64,000 nt of DNA from Noviherbaspirillum galbum (GCF_010974945.1 NZ_JAAIVB010000035.1:62001-126000), one strand, 5' to 3'; positions 26,953 to 37,899 are shown, counted from the first letter of the stretch. Translations and numbers: made by a program. The notes: a model not told the origin generated them from the letters alone.

Positions 26953-28434
26953 CTACAGGGATTTGCGGAGATTGACAGGAGGAATCTTCAGGGCTTCCCG
27001 GTACTTGGCGACCGTGCGTCGCGCGACGACCATGCCTTGTTCCCCCAGCATATCCGCGATCTTGCTATCCGAAAATGGATTCTTGGGGTCTTCAGCTCCT
27101 ATGAGTTGTTTGATCAGCGCCCGGATCGCGGTGGAGGAGGCTTCTCCTCCTGCTTCCGTGGCGACATGGCTACCGAAGAAGTACTTCAACTCGAACATGC
27201 CGTGGGGTGTCAGCATGTATTTCTGAGTTGTTACACGAGAAATTGTGCTCTCGTGTAATCCCAGTGTATCAGCAATTTCGCGCAACACAAGGGGGCGCAT
27301 GGCGACCGCGCCGTGGGTGAAAAAATTGCGCTGGCGGTCGACGATAGCCTGCGCCACGCGCAGGATGGTGTCGAAGCGCTGGCGCATGTTCTTGATCAGC
27401 CACTTGGCTTCCTGGAGCTGGGAAGAGAGCGAGCCCTCACCCTTGTTCTGCTTGAGGATGGTGGCGTACAGCGCGTTGACCCGCAGGCGCGGCATGACGT
27501 CATGGTTGAGCATGACCTGCCAGCCGTTCTTGGTGCGCTTGACGATGACGTCGGGAACGACGAAGTCCGAGGCATCGGAGGCATAGGCCGCGCCGGGATG
27601 CGGGTTGCAGCGCTTGATGATCACCTGCGCCTCGCGCAGGTCTTCGTCGTCGCAGTCCAGCGCCTTCTTGAGCTTGTTGAAGTCGCGCTGGGCGAACAGG
27701 GTGAGATGCTTTTCGACGATGTCCAGCGCTCGGCGGCGCGTGACCAGCGCCACCTTGGGCATGCGCCGGATCTGCAGCGAGAGGCACTCCGAGGCATTGC
27801 GCGCGCCCACGCCGGCCGGCTCGAAGCTTTGCACCAGCTTCAGCGCCACCTGCAGTTCGTCGAGGTCGATCTCCAGCTCCTCCGGCAGGCGGGCATGGAT
27901 TTCCTCGATCGGCTCTTCGAGGTAGCCATTGTCGTCGAGCGCGTCGACGATCAGTTCCACCAGTGCGCGGTCGCGCTGGCCGCGCACCGTCAGCCGCATC
28001 TGTTCGAGCAGGTGTTCGCGCAGCGTGGTTTCGTGGGCTTCGAGCTGGGGCCGGGCATCGTCGTCCTCGGGCGCCTTGGAGGTGCGCGCGACATCGTCGA
28101 AGCTCCATTCGCCCTCGCTCGCGCTGCCCGCCTCGCCATCGCCGCCATTCTCGAAATTGCCGCCCTCCTCGCCGCCTTCCGGTGCGGAGGAAGCGGACTC
28201 CTGGGCAGGCGCTTCCGACGGCGCCGACGAAGGCGTGATCGCGCCGTCCGCCAGCAGGCGCACCGAGTTGTCGAGGGGATCGTCCACGCGTTCCAGCATG
28301 GGATTGTCGGACAGGATCTGTTCCAGCTCCTGGTGCAGCTCGAGCGTCGACAGTTGCAGGAGCCGGATCGACTGCTGCAACTGCGGCGTCAGCGCAAGGT
28401 GTTGCGATATGCGAAGTTGGAGAGTCTGTTTCAT
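26953..28434 (-). CDS. rpoN: RNA polymerase sigma-54 factor
   Basis: 493 residues. The N-terminal activator-interaction region has [20 protein letters not shown], followed by an acidic, Gly/Glu/Ser-rich region II (about 60-125), the core-binding domain, a helix-turn-helix near [13 protein letters not shown], and the diagnostic RpoN box [10 protein letters not shown] at 471-480. Position after lptB and before hpf is the usual one. I did not find a convincing GG-N10-GC sigma-54 promoter in the window. Confidence 0.98.
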   Translation of the reverse strand: MKQTLQLRISQHLALTPQLQQSIRLLQLSTLELHQELEQILSDNPMLERVDDPLDNSVRLLADGAITPSSAPSEAPAQESASSAPEGGEEGGNFENGGDGEAGSASEGEWSFDDVARTSKAPEDDDARPQLEAHETTLREHLLEQMRLTVRGQRDRALVELIVDALDDNGYLEEPIEEIHARLPEELEIDLDELQVALKLVQSFEPAGVGARNASECLSLQIRRMPKVALVTRRRALDIVEKHLTLFAQRDFNKLKKALDCDDEDLREAQVIIKRCNPHPGAAYASDASDFVVPDVIVKRTKNGWQVMLNHDVMPRLRVNALYATILKQNKGEGSLSSQLQEAKWLIKNMRQRFDTILRVAQAIVDRQRNFFTHGAVAMRPLVLREIADTLGLHESTISRVTTQKYMLTPHGMFELKYFFGSHVATEAGGEASSTAIRALIKQLIGAEDPKNPFSDSKIADMLGEQGMVVARRTVAKYREALKIPPVNLRKSL

Positions 28435-28449
28435 GACGTCATGTCTTCC

Positions 28450-29190
28450 CTACATCCGGAAGTGTTCACCGAGGTACACGCGCCGCACGGATTCGTTGGC
28501 GATGATGTCGTCCGGCCGGCCGCTCGCCAGCACCGAGCCCTGGTTGATGATATAGGCCCGGTCGCAGATGCCCAGGGTTTCGCGCACGTTGTGGTCGGTG
28601 ATCAGCACGCCGATGCCGCGTTCCTTCAGGAAGCGCACGATGCGCTGGATCTCGATGACCGCGATCGGGTCCACGCCGGCGAAGGGTTCGTCGAGCAGCA
28701 CGAAGCGCGGATTGGTGGCGAGCGCGCGGGCGATCTCCACGCGGCGGCGTTCGCCGCCCGACAGGGACAGCGCCTGGTTTTCGCGCAGCTTCTCGATCTG
28801 CAGCTCGGACAGCAGGGTGTTGAGGCGCTTCTCGATGTCGGACGAGGAAATCGGCTTGTCGTCGACCCGCTGCAGTTCGAGCACCGCGCGGATGTTGTCC
28901 GCGACCGTGAGCTTGCGGAACACCGAGGCTTCCTGCGGCAGGTAGGACAGCCCGAGCGTGGCCCGCCTGTGGATGGGCAGGCGCGAGATCGGCACGTCGT
29001 TGAGGTGGATCTCGCCGGCATCGGACGGCACCAGGCCGACGATCATGTAGAACGAGGTCGTCTTGCCCGCGCCGTTCGGCCCGAGGAGGCCGACCACTTC
29101 GCCGCACTCCACTTCGAGCGAGACGTCCTGCACCACCTGGCGCGCGCCGTAGCTCTTCTGCAATCCCCGTGCGACTAGGGTGCTCTTCAT
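28450..29190 (-). CDS. lptB: LPS export ABC transporter ATPase LptB
   Basis: 246-residue ATPase of the LptB2FGC complex that drives lipopolysaccharide from the inner membrane to the cell surface. Walker A GPNGAGKT at 37-44, signature LSGGERRR, Walker [15 protein letters not shown] and the switch His in [11 protein letters not shown]. The ATG at 29188-29190 overlaps the lptA stop (ATGA); a longer open frame upstream belongs to lptA in another reading frame. lptF and lptG are not in the window. Confidence 0.97.
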   Translation of the reverse strand: MKSTLVARGLQKSYGARQVVQDVSLEVECGEVVGLLGPNGAGKTTSFYMIVGLVPSDAGEIHLNDVPISRLPIHRRATLGLSYLPQEASVFRKLTVADNIRAVLELQRVDDKPISSSDIEKRLNTLLSELQIEKLRENQALSLSGGERRRVEIARALATNPRFVLLDEPFAGVDPIAVIEIQRIVRFLKERGIGVLITDHNVRETLGICDRAYIINQGSVLASGRPDDIIANESVRRVYLGEHFRM

Positions 29191-29756
29191 TGCTTGTCCT
29201 TCTGCTCGCCTGGCTTGGCTTCGGTTCTCGGCTGGATCACGGCCTTGATCCTGCCGCCGCCCGGCTTGCTGCTGCCATTGGCGGTGTTGTTGACGGAAAA
29301 GAATTCGGCCCGGCTGTCGTAGGAAATGAATTCGCCCTCGACCTCGTCGGTGGGCCGGGTGCCTTCCAGGCGGCGCATCTTGGCTTTCGAAAACAGCTTC
29401 ACCAGTTCCGCGCGGCCGTCGTACTCGATGCGTTCGGCCTGGCCTTCCACCCACTGGTCGCCCGGGCCATCGCGCTTTTGCCGGAACGTCGCCAGCCCGC
29501 CCTGCGGCGCGAGCAGGGTGGCGTGCTGGTAGCCCGCCGGGTCCTGGGTCACGATCAGCTTGTTGGCCCGCATGATCAGGGTGCCGCGCGTGAGGATCAC
29601 GTTGCCGGTGAAGGTGTTGATCTGCTTCACGTCGTCGTAGGCCATCTGGTCCGCTTCGATGTTGGTCGGTTTTTGAGAGTCTGCTTTCTCGGCGCGGACG
29701 CTGACGGCGGCGGTGGCGGTCAGCAGGGCCAGAAGGAAGGAGACGAAAAGTTTCAT
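29187..29756 (-). CDS. lptA: LptA, periplasmic LPS transport protein
   Basis: 189 residues, with a signal peptide ([20 protein letters not shown], cleavage near VRA-EK). LptA forms the beta-jellyroll bridge carrying LPS across the periplasm. The OstA-like fold is seen in [35 protein letters not shown] and [16 protein letters not shown]. The ATG at 29756 has CGGGAA six bases upstream, better than the in-frame ATG two codons earlier, which would have no spacer. The C-terminal tail is Gly/Lys-rich. Confidence 0.94.
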   Translation of the reverse strand: MKLFVSFLLALLTATAAVSVRAEKADSQKPTNIEADQMAYDDVKQINTFTGNVILTRGTLIMRANKLIVTQDPAGYQHATLLAPQGGLATFRQKRDGPGDQWVEGQAERIEYDGRAELVKLFSKAKMRRLEGTRPTDEVEGEFISYDSRAEFFSVNNTANGSSKPGGGRIKAVIQPRTEAKPGEQKDKQ

Positions 29757-29778
29757 GGACATTCCCGGATAAGCAGTA

Positions 29779-30375
29779 TTACCTGATTTGGCGCGTCGCA
29801 GGTTGATACGTGCCATGGACATTGTTGAGGAGCCGGAGCTCGCGGGTGGCATTGTTGGCGACCATGCCCACGCCGTTCAGCACCGCTTCCCCCGAGGTAA
29901 TGACCACCGGCTTGTCGGTCTTCATCACGTCGTCGTCGGGCAGCACCAGAAGGTAGTCGGAACGCAACTGCAGGGGCCGGCCGTCGGCGGTGGCGGGGCG
30001 GTCCATCTGCACGTGGTCGTACATGTGCACTTCGCTGTTGTCGTTGCTCACGTGCGCGCGGTCCGAGCGGATGCTCATCGGCGAAGCGGACTTGCCGGTG
30101 GTGCGGATGACGGGATTGCGGATGTCGTAGGAGTCGTCCCGCGGATTGTGCGTCAGGCGTTCGCCGGCGAAATGGTATTGCGCCCGGCCGTCCGGCGCGA
30201 GCTTCACGTAGCTGAACTTGTCGATGTAGAAATCCGGCTCGACCCGGACTTTGTCGGGTGTCGCCTCGCCGGCCGAGCGGCGCAGGACTTCGAGCAGCCA
30301 GAAGCTGCCCAGTGCCAGGGCGATCACGGGCGCCAGAAGCAAGAGGAACCGGATGATGCGGGTCGATTCGTTCAT
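29779..30375 (-). CDS. lptC: LptC, LPS transport protein
   Basis: 198-residue bitopic inner-membrane protein with one N-terminal helix (about 9-29) and a periplasmic jellyroll that hands LPS from LptBFG to LptA. Family features include YIDKFSYVKLAPDGRAQYHFAGERLTHNP-type strands and a VITSGEAVLNGVGM segment near the end. The ATG at 30375 overlaps the kdsC stop (ATGA); an upstream open frame overlaps kdsC and is not used. Confidence 0.93.
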   Translation of the reverse strand: MNESTRIIRFLLLLAPVIALALGSFWLLEVLRRSAGEATPDKVRVEPDFYIDKFSYVKLAPDGRAQYHFAGERLTHNPRDDSYDIRNPVIRTTGKSASPMSIRSDRAHVSNDNSEVHMYDHVQMDRPATADGRPLQLRSDYLLVLPDDDVMKTDKPVVITSGEAVLNGVGMVANNATRELRLLNNVHGTYQPATRQIR

Positions 30376-30899
30376 GCCAGGTAGGGCGCGAGCGCCTTGT
30401 CGTAGTTGCCCTGGGCGCGCAGGATGAAGTCGCACAACTCCCGCGCCGCGCCCTTGCCGCCCGCGGCCTGGGTGACGTAATGCACCCGGCTCTTCACTTC
30501 GGGATGGGCGTTGGGCACGCTGGCCGCGAAGCCCGCGCGCAGGAGGATGGGCAGGTCGATCACGTCGTCGCCGACGAAGCCGGATTCCGCGGCGGCAATG
30601 CCAGTGTCGGACAGCAAGGTCTCGAAGGCGGCCTTCTTGTCGTGCACGCCCTGGTAAAGGTGGGCGATGCCGAGGTCGGCGGCGCGCCTGGCCACGAGTT
30701 CGGACTTGCGCGCGCTGATGATGGCCGTGGCCACGCCGGATTGCTGCAGCAGCTTGATGCCGTGGCCGTCGAGCACGTTGAAGGTTTTGATCAGCTCGCC
30801 CTGGGCGCCATAGTGCAGGCTGCCGTCGGTGAGGATGCCATCGACGTCGAAGATCATCAGGCGCAGGCGCGCGGCCCGTTCGATTGCGCTGGCGTCCAT
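30372..30899 (-). CDS. kdsC: 3-deoxy-D-manno-octulosonate 8-phosphate phosphatase KdsC
   Basis: 175-residue HAD-family phosphatase releasing Kdo for lipid A core synthesis. The nucleophile motif is FDVDGILTDG (Asp18, Asp20), with the later SARKSE and GDDVIDLPIL motifs. No cap domain, consistent with tetrameric KdsC. It overlaps kdsD by one base (TGATG) and lptC by four. Confidence 0.97.
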   Translation of the reverse strand: MDASAIERAARLRLMIFDVDGILTDGSLHYGAQGELIKTFNVLDGHGIKLLQQSGVATAIISARKSELVARRAADLGIAHLYQGVHDKKAAFETLLSDTGIAAAESGFVGDDVIDLPILLRAGFAASVPNAHPEVKSRVHYVTQAAGGKGAARELCDFILRAQGNYDKALAPYLA

Positions 30900-31927
30900 C
30901 AGATCACCTTGGCGCGCGTAAGGTCGTGGATGTGCAGGGCGCCGACCAGCTTTCCGTCGCCATCCGCGACCAGCAGCTGGTTGATGCGGAACTGCTCCAT
31001 GATTTCCACCGCCTCGACCGCGAGCTGGTCGGGGTGGATGGTGCGGGGGTTGGCGTGCATCACGTCGGCGATGCGGACCCGGGTGAAGTCCTGCACGGTT
31101 TCGAGCAGGCGGCGCAGGTCGCCGTCGGTGAAAATTCCGGTGACGCGGAAGCCGTCGTCCACCACGGCGGTCATGGCCATGCCCTTGCGGCTAATTTCGC
31201 CGAGCGCCTGCGGCAGGCTGGTCTCGGCCTTGACCGCCGGAATCGCGTCGCCCTTGCGCATGACGTCGCGCACGTGGGTCAGCAGGCGCCGGCCCAGCGC
31301 GCCGCCCGGATGCGAGCGGGCGAAGTCTTCCTCGCGGAAACCGCGGGCGTCGAGCAGGGCGACCGCGAGCGCGTCGCCGAGCGCCAGGGTGGCGGTGCTG
31401 CTGGCGGTCGGCGCGAGGTTGAGCGGGCAGGCTTCCTTGTCGACATGCACGTTGAGATGGATGTCGGCAAGCTGGCCGAGGCTGGACGCCGGATTGCCGG
31501 TCATGGCGATCAGCCTGGCGCCCATGCGCTTGACGATAGGAATGATGGACAGGAATTCCGCGGCTTCCCCGGAATAGGAAATCGCGATCATGGCGTCGTT
31601 TTCGGTGATCATGCCCAGGTCGCCGTGCAGCGCCTCGGCGGCATGGACGAACAGCGCCGGCGTGCCGGTCGAGGCCAGGGTGGAAGCGATCTTGCGGGCG
31701 ATGTGGCCCGACTTGCCGATGCCGGAAACGACCACCCGGCCGCTGCAGTCCAGCAGCGTGGCGACGGCGCGGGCGAAGGCTTCGCCCTCGTCGCTTTCGA
31801 GCCGCTGCTGCAGGGCGAGGATGGCATCCGCCTCGATGCGCAGCGTCTCGGCCGCGAGCGCGCGGGCGCGCGTCAGCGTGGTTGAATCAAAAACTTTCGG
31901 CAGGCTTTTTGCATGGGGTACACTCAT
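30899..31927 (-). CDS. kdsD: D-arabinose 5-phosphate isomerase KdsD
   Basis: 342 residues. Interconverts ribulose 5-phosphate and arabinose 5-phosphate for Kdo synthesis. The SIS domain has GIGKSGHIARK (69-79), AEALHGDLGMI and ISYSGEAAE, and a GRRLLTHVRDVMRKGD linker leads to two CBS domains (about 210-340) seen in this family. First gene of the kdsD-kdsC-lptCAB-rpoN-hpf operon. A TATACT box ends 6 nt before the ATG, so the message may be leaderless; no ribosome-binding site is visible. Confidence 0.97.
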   Translation of the reverse strand: MSVPHAKSLPKVFDSTTLTRARALAAETLRIEADAILALQQRLESDEGEAFARAVATLLDCSGRVVVSGIGKSGHIARKIASTLASTGTPALFVHAAEALHGDLGMITENDAMIAISYSGEAAEFLSIIPIVKRMGARLIAMTGNPASSLGQLADIHLNVHVDKEACPLNLAPTASSTATLALGDALAVALLDARGFREEDFARSHPGGALGRRLLTHVRDVMRKGDAIPAVKAETSLPQALGEISRKGMAMTAVVDDGFRVTGIFTDGDLRRLLETVQDFTRVRIADVMHANPRTIHPDQLAVEAVEIMEQFRINQLLVADGDGKLVGALHIHDLTRAKVI

Positions 31928-31933
31928 GCGGGA

Positions 31934-31939
31934 AGTATA
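31934..31939 (-). promoter_or_regulatory. Candidate -10 box at the kdsD start
   Basis: TATACT on the minus strand, six bases (TCCCGC) before the kdsD ATG. Transcription would begin at or next to the start codon. No good -35 element is present at 17 nt. Confidence 0.4.
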
Positions 31940-32038
31940 AACGAAGTTGGAAAGCAAAAAATCTGCCAGTGGTAACAAAAACCGCGGCTTTGACCACACT
32001 CAACCCACCGGCAATCGGGTCTTGTCTTTGCACGAAGC

Positions 32039-34027
32039 ATGTTCTCTCCGCTTGAACTAACCCTACTTCTCCTGTTGGCCGCGGTTCTGGGCGTCGTGGC
32101 CTTCCGCATGCTGCACCTGCCGCCGATGCTCGGCTACCTGGCGGTCGGCATCGTCATCGGTCCCTTCGGCCTGGGACTGGCGGAACAGAACGCCACCACC
32201 CACATCCTGGGCGAGTTCGGCGTGGTCTTCCTGATGTTTTCGATCGGCCTGGAGTTCTCCCTGCCCAAGCTGTCCGCCATGCGCAAGACGGTATTCGGGC
32301 TGGGGATGGCGCAGGTGCTGCTTACCATCGGCGTCACCATGGTATTCGGCTGGAGCACGGCCTGGCTGCTGCCGCAGCTGGTCGACATCAGCTGGCGGGC
32401 GGCCTTCGCGCTCGGCGGCGCGCTCGCCATGTCGTCCACCGCCATCGTTTCCAAGATGCTGACCGAGCGCCTGGAACTCGAAAGCGAGCATGGCCGGCGC
32501 ATCATCGGCATCCTGCTGTTCCAGGACTTGGCGGTGGTGCCGCTGCTGATCCTGGTGCCGGCACTGGCCAACAAGTCGGGCGACCTGATGGCGACGCTAG
32601 CGCTGGCGTCCATGAAGGCGGTGATCGTGCTGGTGCTGCTGCTGGTCATCGGCCAGCAGCTCATGCGCACCTGGTTCCATATCGTGGTCAAGCGGCGTTC
32701 GCAGGAGCTGTTCATGCTGAACCTGCTGCTCATCACCCTGGGCGCGGCCTGGATCACCGAGCTTGCCGGGCTGTCCATGGCGCTGGGCGCCTTCGTCGCC
32801 GGCATGCTGATTTCCGAGACCGAATACAAGCACCAGGTGGAAGAAGACATCAAGCCCTTCCGCGACGTGCTGCTCGGCCTGTTCTTCATCACCATCGGCA
32901 TGCTGCTCAACCTCAAGCTCATGGTGCACAACGGCTGGCTGGTGCTGCTGCTGCTCGCCGGGCCGGTGCTGCTCAAGTTCGGCATCATCGCCGGCCTGGC
33001 CCGGCTGTTCGGCGCTTCCACCGGCGTGGCGCTGCGCACCGGCCTGGCGCTGGCGCAGGCAGGCGAATTCGGCTTCGTGCTGCTCAACCAGGCCGGCGGC
33101 CTGCAGCTCATGGATCCGATGGTCATCCAGCTCATCCTCGCGTCCATGGTGCTGTCCATGCTGCTGGCGCCGTTCATCATCGAGAAGTCGGACGCCATCG
33201 TGCTCAAGCTGTCGGCCAACGAGTGGATGATGCAATCGCTCGCCCTCACGCAGATCGCGACGCGCACCATGACCACCCAGAAGCACGTCATCATCGCCGG
33301 CTTCGGCCGCAGCGGCCAGAACCTGGGACGGCTGCTGGAAGAAGAAGGCATCGCCTACCATGCGCTCGACCTCGACCCCGACCGGGTGCGGGAAGCGCAG
33401 GCCGCCGGCGCGAACGTGTCGTTCGGCGATGCGGCGCGCCGCGAAAGCCTGGTGGCCGCCGGCATCCACCGCGCCTCGGCGCTGGTCGTGACCTACGCCA
33501 GCACGCCGTCCGCGCTCAAGGTGCTGCATTTCGCCCACGAGCTTGCCCCCACCCTGCCCGTGATCGTGCGCAGCCACGACGACACCGACCTCGACAAGCT
33601 GCGCAGCGCGGGCGCGGCCGAGGTGGTACCCGAGGCGATCGAAGGCAGCCTGATGCTGGCGTCCCACGCGATGGTGATGCTGGGCGTGCCGCTGCGGCGC
33701 GTGGTGCACCGGGTGCAGGCGGCGCGCGACGAGCGCTATGCCTCCTTGCGCGGCTACTTCCACGGCGTGGGCGACGCGCCCGACGACGCCGAGCACCTGC
33801 ATGTGCGCCTGCATTCCGTGGTGCTCAACGAGGGCGCCCGGGCCATCGGCAGGACCCTCGAATCGCTGAAGCTCGCGGAACTTGGCGCGGAAGTCACGAT
33901 CCTCCGGCGCGGCAAGGCCCGCATCGACCTGAGGCCCGGCGTGGCATTGCAGGAGGGCGACATTGTGGTCCTGCGCGGCGCGACCGACGGCGTGGCTAGG
34001 GCGGAAGCGCGCCTGCTGAAGTCCTGA
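32039..34027 (+). CDS. CPA2-family monovalent cation:proton antiporter with RCK domains (Kef-like)
   Basis: 662 residues. An antiporter domain with about 12-13 helices (1 to about 395) is followed by an RCK N (TrkA-N) Rossmann domain starting near 416 with IIAGFGRSGQNLGRLL and ending in an Asp-containing strand (ALDLDPDRV), then a TrkA-C domain (about 575-660). The organisation matches KefB/KefC/YbaL. It is divergent from kdsD across 111 bp, where E. coli has the unrelated YrbG exchanger on the same strand. Ion specificity cannot be read from the sequence. Confidence 0.92.
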   Translation: MFSPLELTLLLLLAAVLGVVAFRMLHLPPMLGYLAVGIVIGPFGLGLAEQNATTHILGEFGVVFLMFSIGLEFSLPKLSAMRKTVFGLGMAQVLLTIGVTMVFGWSTAWLLPQLVDISWRAAFALGGALAMSSTAIVSKMLTERLELESEHGRRIIGILLFQDLAVVPLLILVPALANKSGDLMATLALASMKAVIVLVLLLVIGQQLMRTWFHIVVKRRSQELFMLNLLLITLGAAWITELAGLSMALGAFVAGMLISETEYKHQVEEDIKPFRDVLLGLFFITIGMLLNLKLMVHNGWLVLLLLAGPVLLKFGIIAGLARLFGASTGVALRTGLALAQAGEFGFVLLNQAGGLQLMDPMVIQLILASMVLSMLLAPFIIEKSDAIVLKLSANEWMMQSLALTQIATRTMTTQKHVIIAGFGRSGQNLGRLLEEEGIAYHALDLDPDRVREAQAAGANVSFGDAARRESLVAAGIHRASALVVTYASTPSALKVLHFAHELAPTLPVIVRSHDDTDLDKLRSAGAAEVVPEAIEGSLMLASHAMVMLGVPLRRVVHRVQAARDERYASLRGYFHGVGDAPDDAEHLHVRLHSVVLNEGARAIGRTLESLKLAELGAEVTILRRGKARIDLRPGVALQEGDIVVLRGATDGVARAEARLLKS

Positions 34028-34089
34028 ACCGGGAACGGCGCCAGAGCCCCCGGGCCGGAAGCGCGAGAACGCCGAACGCGACTTCTCGC

Positions 34090-34095
34090 TACAAT
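34090..34095 (+). promoter_or_regulatory. Candidate -10 box for the AEC permease
   Basis: TACAAT 30 nt upstream of the ATG at 34126, in the gap after the antiporter gene. No clear -35. The same GCTACAAT form recurs before rlmI at 44767. Confidence 0.35.
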
Positions 34096-34125
34096 GGTCG
34101 CCGCCCGTCCGCCTGAAAGCTTTCC

Positions 34126-35031
34126 ATGCAAGTGTTTGAACGCATCCTCGGTATCATCCTTCCCGTCTTCATCATCATCGCCCTCGGCTACGTCTACGGC
34201 CGCGTCCGCGGCAAGTCCGTCAAGCCGGACATGATCTCGGTGAACAAGGTGAGCATGGATGTGCTGTGCCCGCTGCTCGTCTTTACCGCGCTGGCGGCGA
34301 AGGAATTCGATCTCGTCCAGAATGGCATGCTGATCGTGGCAGGCATCCTCATCTCCCTCGGTTCCGGCCTGATCGCCTGGCCGGTCGCGCGCATGCTGGG
34401 TTACGATCCGCGCAGCTTCGTGCCGCCCATGATGTATAACAATTGCGGCAACATGGGCCTGCCGCTGGCCGTGCTGGCCTTCGGCCCCACCGGGCTCTCC
34501 GCCGCAGTCGCCCTGTTCATGGCGAGCAACCTGATTTATTTTTCGGTGGGGATCAAGCTCATCGAGAGCGGACGCAACCAGCACACGCCGGTGTGGCGGT
34601 TCCTGCTCAGCCCGATGATGATCGCCATGGCCATCGGCATGGTCTTCGCCATCTTCCACATCGTCCTGCCGGTGCCGCTGATGCAGGCCTTGAAGATGCT
34701 GGGCGATGCCTGCATTCCCATCATGCTTTTCTCGCTCGGCGTGCGCATGCTCGACGTCAACCTCAAGAGCTGGCACATCGGACTCGTGGGCGCGGTGGTG
34801 TGCCCGCTGGCCGGGCTGGTCGTGGCCTGGCTGCTCGACCTGGCGCTGACGCTGTCCCCCGATCAGCGCGGACAGATGTACCTGTTTGCGTCGCTGCCGC
34901 CGGCGGTGTTCTGCTTCATGATCGCCGAGCGGTACAAGCAGGAGCCGGACAAGGTGGCGTCGATCGTGTTGCTGGGGAACCTGGCGGCGCTGGGGTTCGT
35001 GCCGCTGGGGTTGTGGATGGGGTTGCGGTGA
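34126..35031 (+). CDS. AEC family transporter (auxin efflux carrier type permease)
   Basis: 301 residues with about ten membrane helices in two inverted halves. Family markers include LGYVYGRVRGK at the end of helix 1, YNNCGNMGLPLAVLAFG in the middle of the first half, and PIMLFSLGVRM in the second. Members export or take up organic acids, but the substrate here is unknown. It ends convergently with metF; the half repeat C lies between them. Confidence 0.9.
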   Translation: MQVFERILGIILPVFIIIALGYVYGRVRGKSVKPDMISVNKVSMDVLCPLLVFTALAAKEFDLVQNGMLIVAGILISLGSGLIAWPVARMLGYDPRSFVPPMMYNNCGNMGLPLAVLAFGPTGLSAAVALFMASNLIYFSVGIKLIESGRNQHTPVWRFLLSPMMIAMAIGMVFAIFHIVLPVPLMQALKMLGDACIPIMLFSLGVRMLDVNLKSWHIGLVGAVVCPLAGLVVAWLLDLALTLSPDQRGQMYLFASLPPAVFCFMIAERYKQEPDKVASIVLLGNLAALGFVPLGLWMGLR

Positions 35032-35057
35032 GTGGACTCCCATTTCGGTGTTAAGGG

Positions 35058-35081
35058 CTCCCTCCCCTTCAAGGGGAGGGA
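35058..35081 (+). repeat. Half copy (C) of the palindromic repeat
   Basis: Only one terminal palindrome, CTCCCTCCCCTTCAAGGGGAGGG, is present; the GGTTAGGGTGGGG arm and the core are absent. It sits between the convergent AEC and metF genes, where a CCTCCCCTTTAACCCCC remnant follows at about 35101-35117. The hairpin may work as a bidirectional stop. Confidence 0.75.
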
Positions 35082-35108
35082 ACCTTGCTGGGAAACGAGA
35101 CCTCCCCT

Positions 35109-35939
35109 TTAACCCCCAAGCCTCCGGCAAATCTCCACCGTCGCTGCCGCCTGATTCAACGTATAAAAATGCAGCCCCGGCGCCCCACCGGAGATCAATC
35201 TCTCGCAAAGCGCCGTCACCACGTCGAGCCCGAAGGCCTTGATCGACGCCGTATCGTCACCGAAGCTGGCAAGCTTGAGCCGGATCCACCGCGGGATTTC
35301 CGCGCCGCACATGTCGGAAAACCGCATGAGCTGGGAATAATTTGTGATAGGCATGACGCCGGCAACGATGGGCACATTGGCACCGGCGCGCGCGGCATCG
35401 TCGACGAAACGGAAATACGCGTCGGCGTTGTAGAAGTATTGCGTGATGGCGGCGTCCGCGCCGGCATTCACCTTGCGCACGAAGCTGGCGAGGTCATCCT
35501 GCGGCGACCGCGCCTGCGGATGCGTCTCGGGATAGGCCGCGACTTCGACGTGGAACCAGTCACCGGTCTCGGCGCGGATGAACTCCACGAGTTCGTTGGC
35601 ATAGCGGATTTCGCCAAAGGCGCCGTAGCCGCTGGGCAGGTCGCCGCGCAGGGCGACCAGGCGCTTGATGCCGTTCTCCTTGTACTCCTGGAGAATGGCG
35701 CGCAGGCTGTCGCGGGAACTGCCGATGCAGGACAGGTGGGGCGCGGCGTCGTGGCCTTCGCCCTTGATGTCGAGCACGGTTTCGAGCGTGCCCTTCTGGG
35801 TCGATCCGCCCGCGCCGAAGGTCACGGAAAAATACTTCGGCTGCAGCGCGGCGAGCTTGCCGCGTGCAACGCGGAGCTTTTCCACGCCTTCCGGCGTTTT
35901 GGGCGGAAAGAACTCGATGCTGACGTTAGGAAGAGTCAT
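35109..35939 (-). CDS. metF: Methylenetetrahydrofolate reductase
   Basis: 276-residue FAD enzyme that makes 5-methyl-THF for methionine synthesis. Typical sequences are VSIEFFPPKTPEG at the N-terminus (with the catalytic Glu), VTFGAGGSTQKGT, LRGDLPSGYGAFGEIRYANELVEFIR and PIVAGVMPITNYSQL. The start overlaps the stop of the holin-like gene by four bases (ATGA), placing it last in the ahcY-holin-like-metF operon. Confidence 0.97.
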   Translation of the reverse strand: MTLPNVSIEFFPPKTPEGVEKLRVARGKLAALQPKYFSVTFGAGGSTQKGTLETVLDIKGEGHDAAPHLSCIGSSRDSLRAILQEYKENGIKRLVALRGDLPSGYGAFGEIRYANELVEFIRAETGDWFHVEVAAYPETHPQARSPQDDLASFVRKVNAGADAAITQYFYNADAYFRFVDDAARAGANVPIVAGVMPITNYSQLMRFSDMCGAEIPRWIRLKLASFGDDTASIKAFGLDVVTALCERLISGGAPGLHFYTLNQAAATVEICRRLGG

Positions 35940-36280
35940 TCTTTCTTGAGGATGAGTGCGGACAATGCCCAGGAAATCACGCTGTACAGCAGCGCCGCGA
36001 GGATGGCGCTGCCGAAGCTGGCGACGTAGAAGCCGCTGACGAAGTTCGCCACGACCCAGAACATCAATCCATTGATGACGAAGATGAAGAGCCCGAGCGT
36101 GAGCAGCGTGACCGGCAGGGTAAGCAGCAGCAAAATGGGCCGGATCAGGGTGTTGACCAGGCCCAGCACCAGCGCGGCGATGAGCGCCGACGTGAAGTCC
36201 TGCACCGCGACCGTGGACAGCAGATAGGGCAGCGCGAACAGGGTCGCGGCATTGATCAGCCAGGTGACGAGCAGACGCAT
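35936..36280 (-). CDS. Phage holin family (PF04020-like) membrane protein
   Basis: 114 residues with four predicted membrane helices and few charges. It fits the small YvlD/holin superfamily IV type: LGLVNTLIRPILLLLTLPVT after helix 2 and GLMFWVVANFVSGFYV after helix 3 are the diagnostic parts. No other phage gene is near, so the holin label reflects the family name only. It lies between ahcY and metF, overlapping metF by four bases. Function unknown. Confidence 0.88.
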   Translation of the reverse strand: MRLLVTWLINAATLFALPYLLSTVAVQDFTSALIAALVLGLVNTLIRPILLLLTLPVTLLTLGLFIFVINGLMFWVVANFVSGFYVASFGSAILAALLYSVISWALSALILKKE

Positions 36281-36362
36281 GGTGCCTCCTTGCAGAAGTT
36301 AGGAACCGCCTTACGGGTACTGCGCCGGGAGCGCGGCGGAACCGGTCCGCCGCGCGCGTTCA

Positions 36363-37784
<1,422 letters not shown>

Positions 37785-37815
37785 CACGCCCTCCTTTCCG
37801 GAAAAAAGAAAAAAG

Positions 37816-37887
37816 TTCGTGAGCGCCGTTGCAAAGAATCCAAGCCTGACACGATGGCGGGCACCGTGCTGCAACGCTCCTTGGAGT
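37816..37887 (-). promoter_or_regulatory. SAH riboswitch upstream of ahcY
   Basis: On the minus strand the leader matches the S-adenosylhomocysteine riboswitch known from beta- and gammaproteobacterial ahcY genes. P1 is formed by TCCAAG (37880-37885) and CTTGGA (37839-37844). Conserved GGAGCGTTGCAGC follows the first P1 strand and CAGGC the region before the second. The pseudoknot pairs GTTGC (37871-37875) with GCAAC (37828-37832) in GCAACGGCGCTCACGAA. The element ends about 30 nt before the ATG, so SAH would be expected to raise ahcY expression (family knowledge). Confidence 0.9.
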
Positions 37888-37893
37888 CCGGGA

Positions 37894-37899
37894 ATTATA
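37894..37899 (-). promoter_or_regulatory. -10 box of the ahcY riboswitch transcript
   Basis: Perfect TATAAT on the minus strand, seven bases before the riboswitch begins. The -35 at 17 nt (CTGATT) is weak. The position fits a transcript that begins at the aptamer. Confidence 0.7.

Noticed and set aside
27313-29178. 621-residue plus-strand frame opposite rpoN and lptB
   Set aside because: It spans two recognised minus-strand genes and the gap between them, with no domain of its own.
35936-36280. Prophage remnant because of the holin-like gene
   Set aside because: The family is widespread outside phages and flanking genes are all housekeeping.
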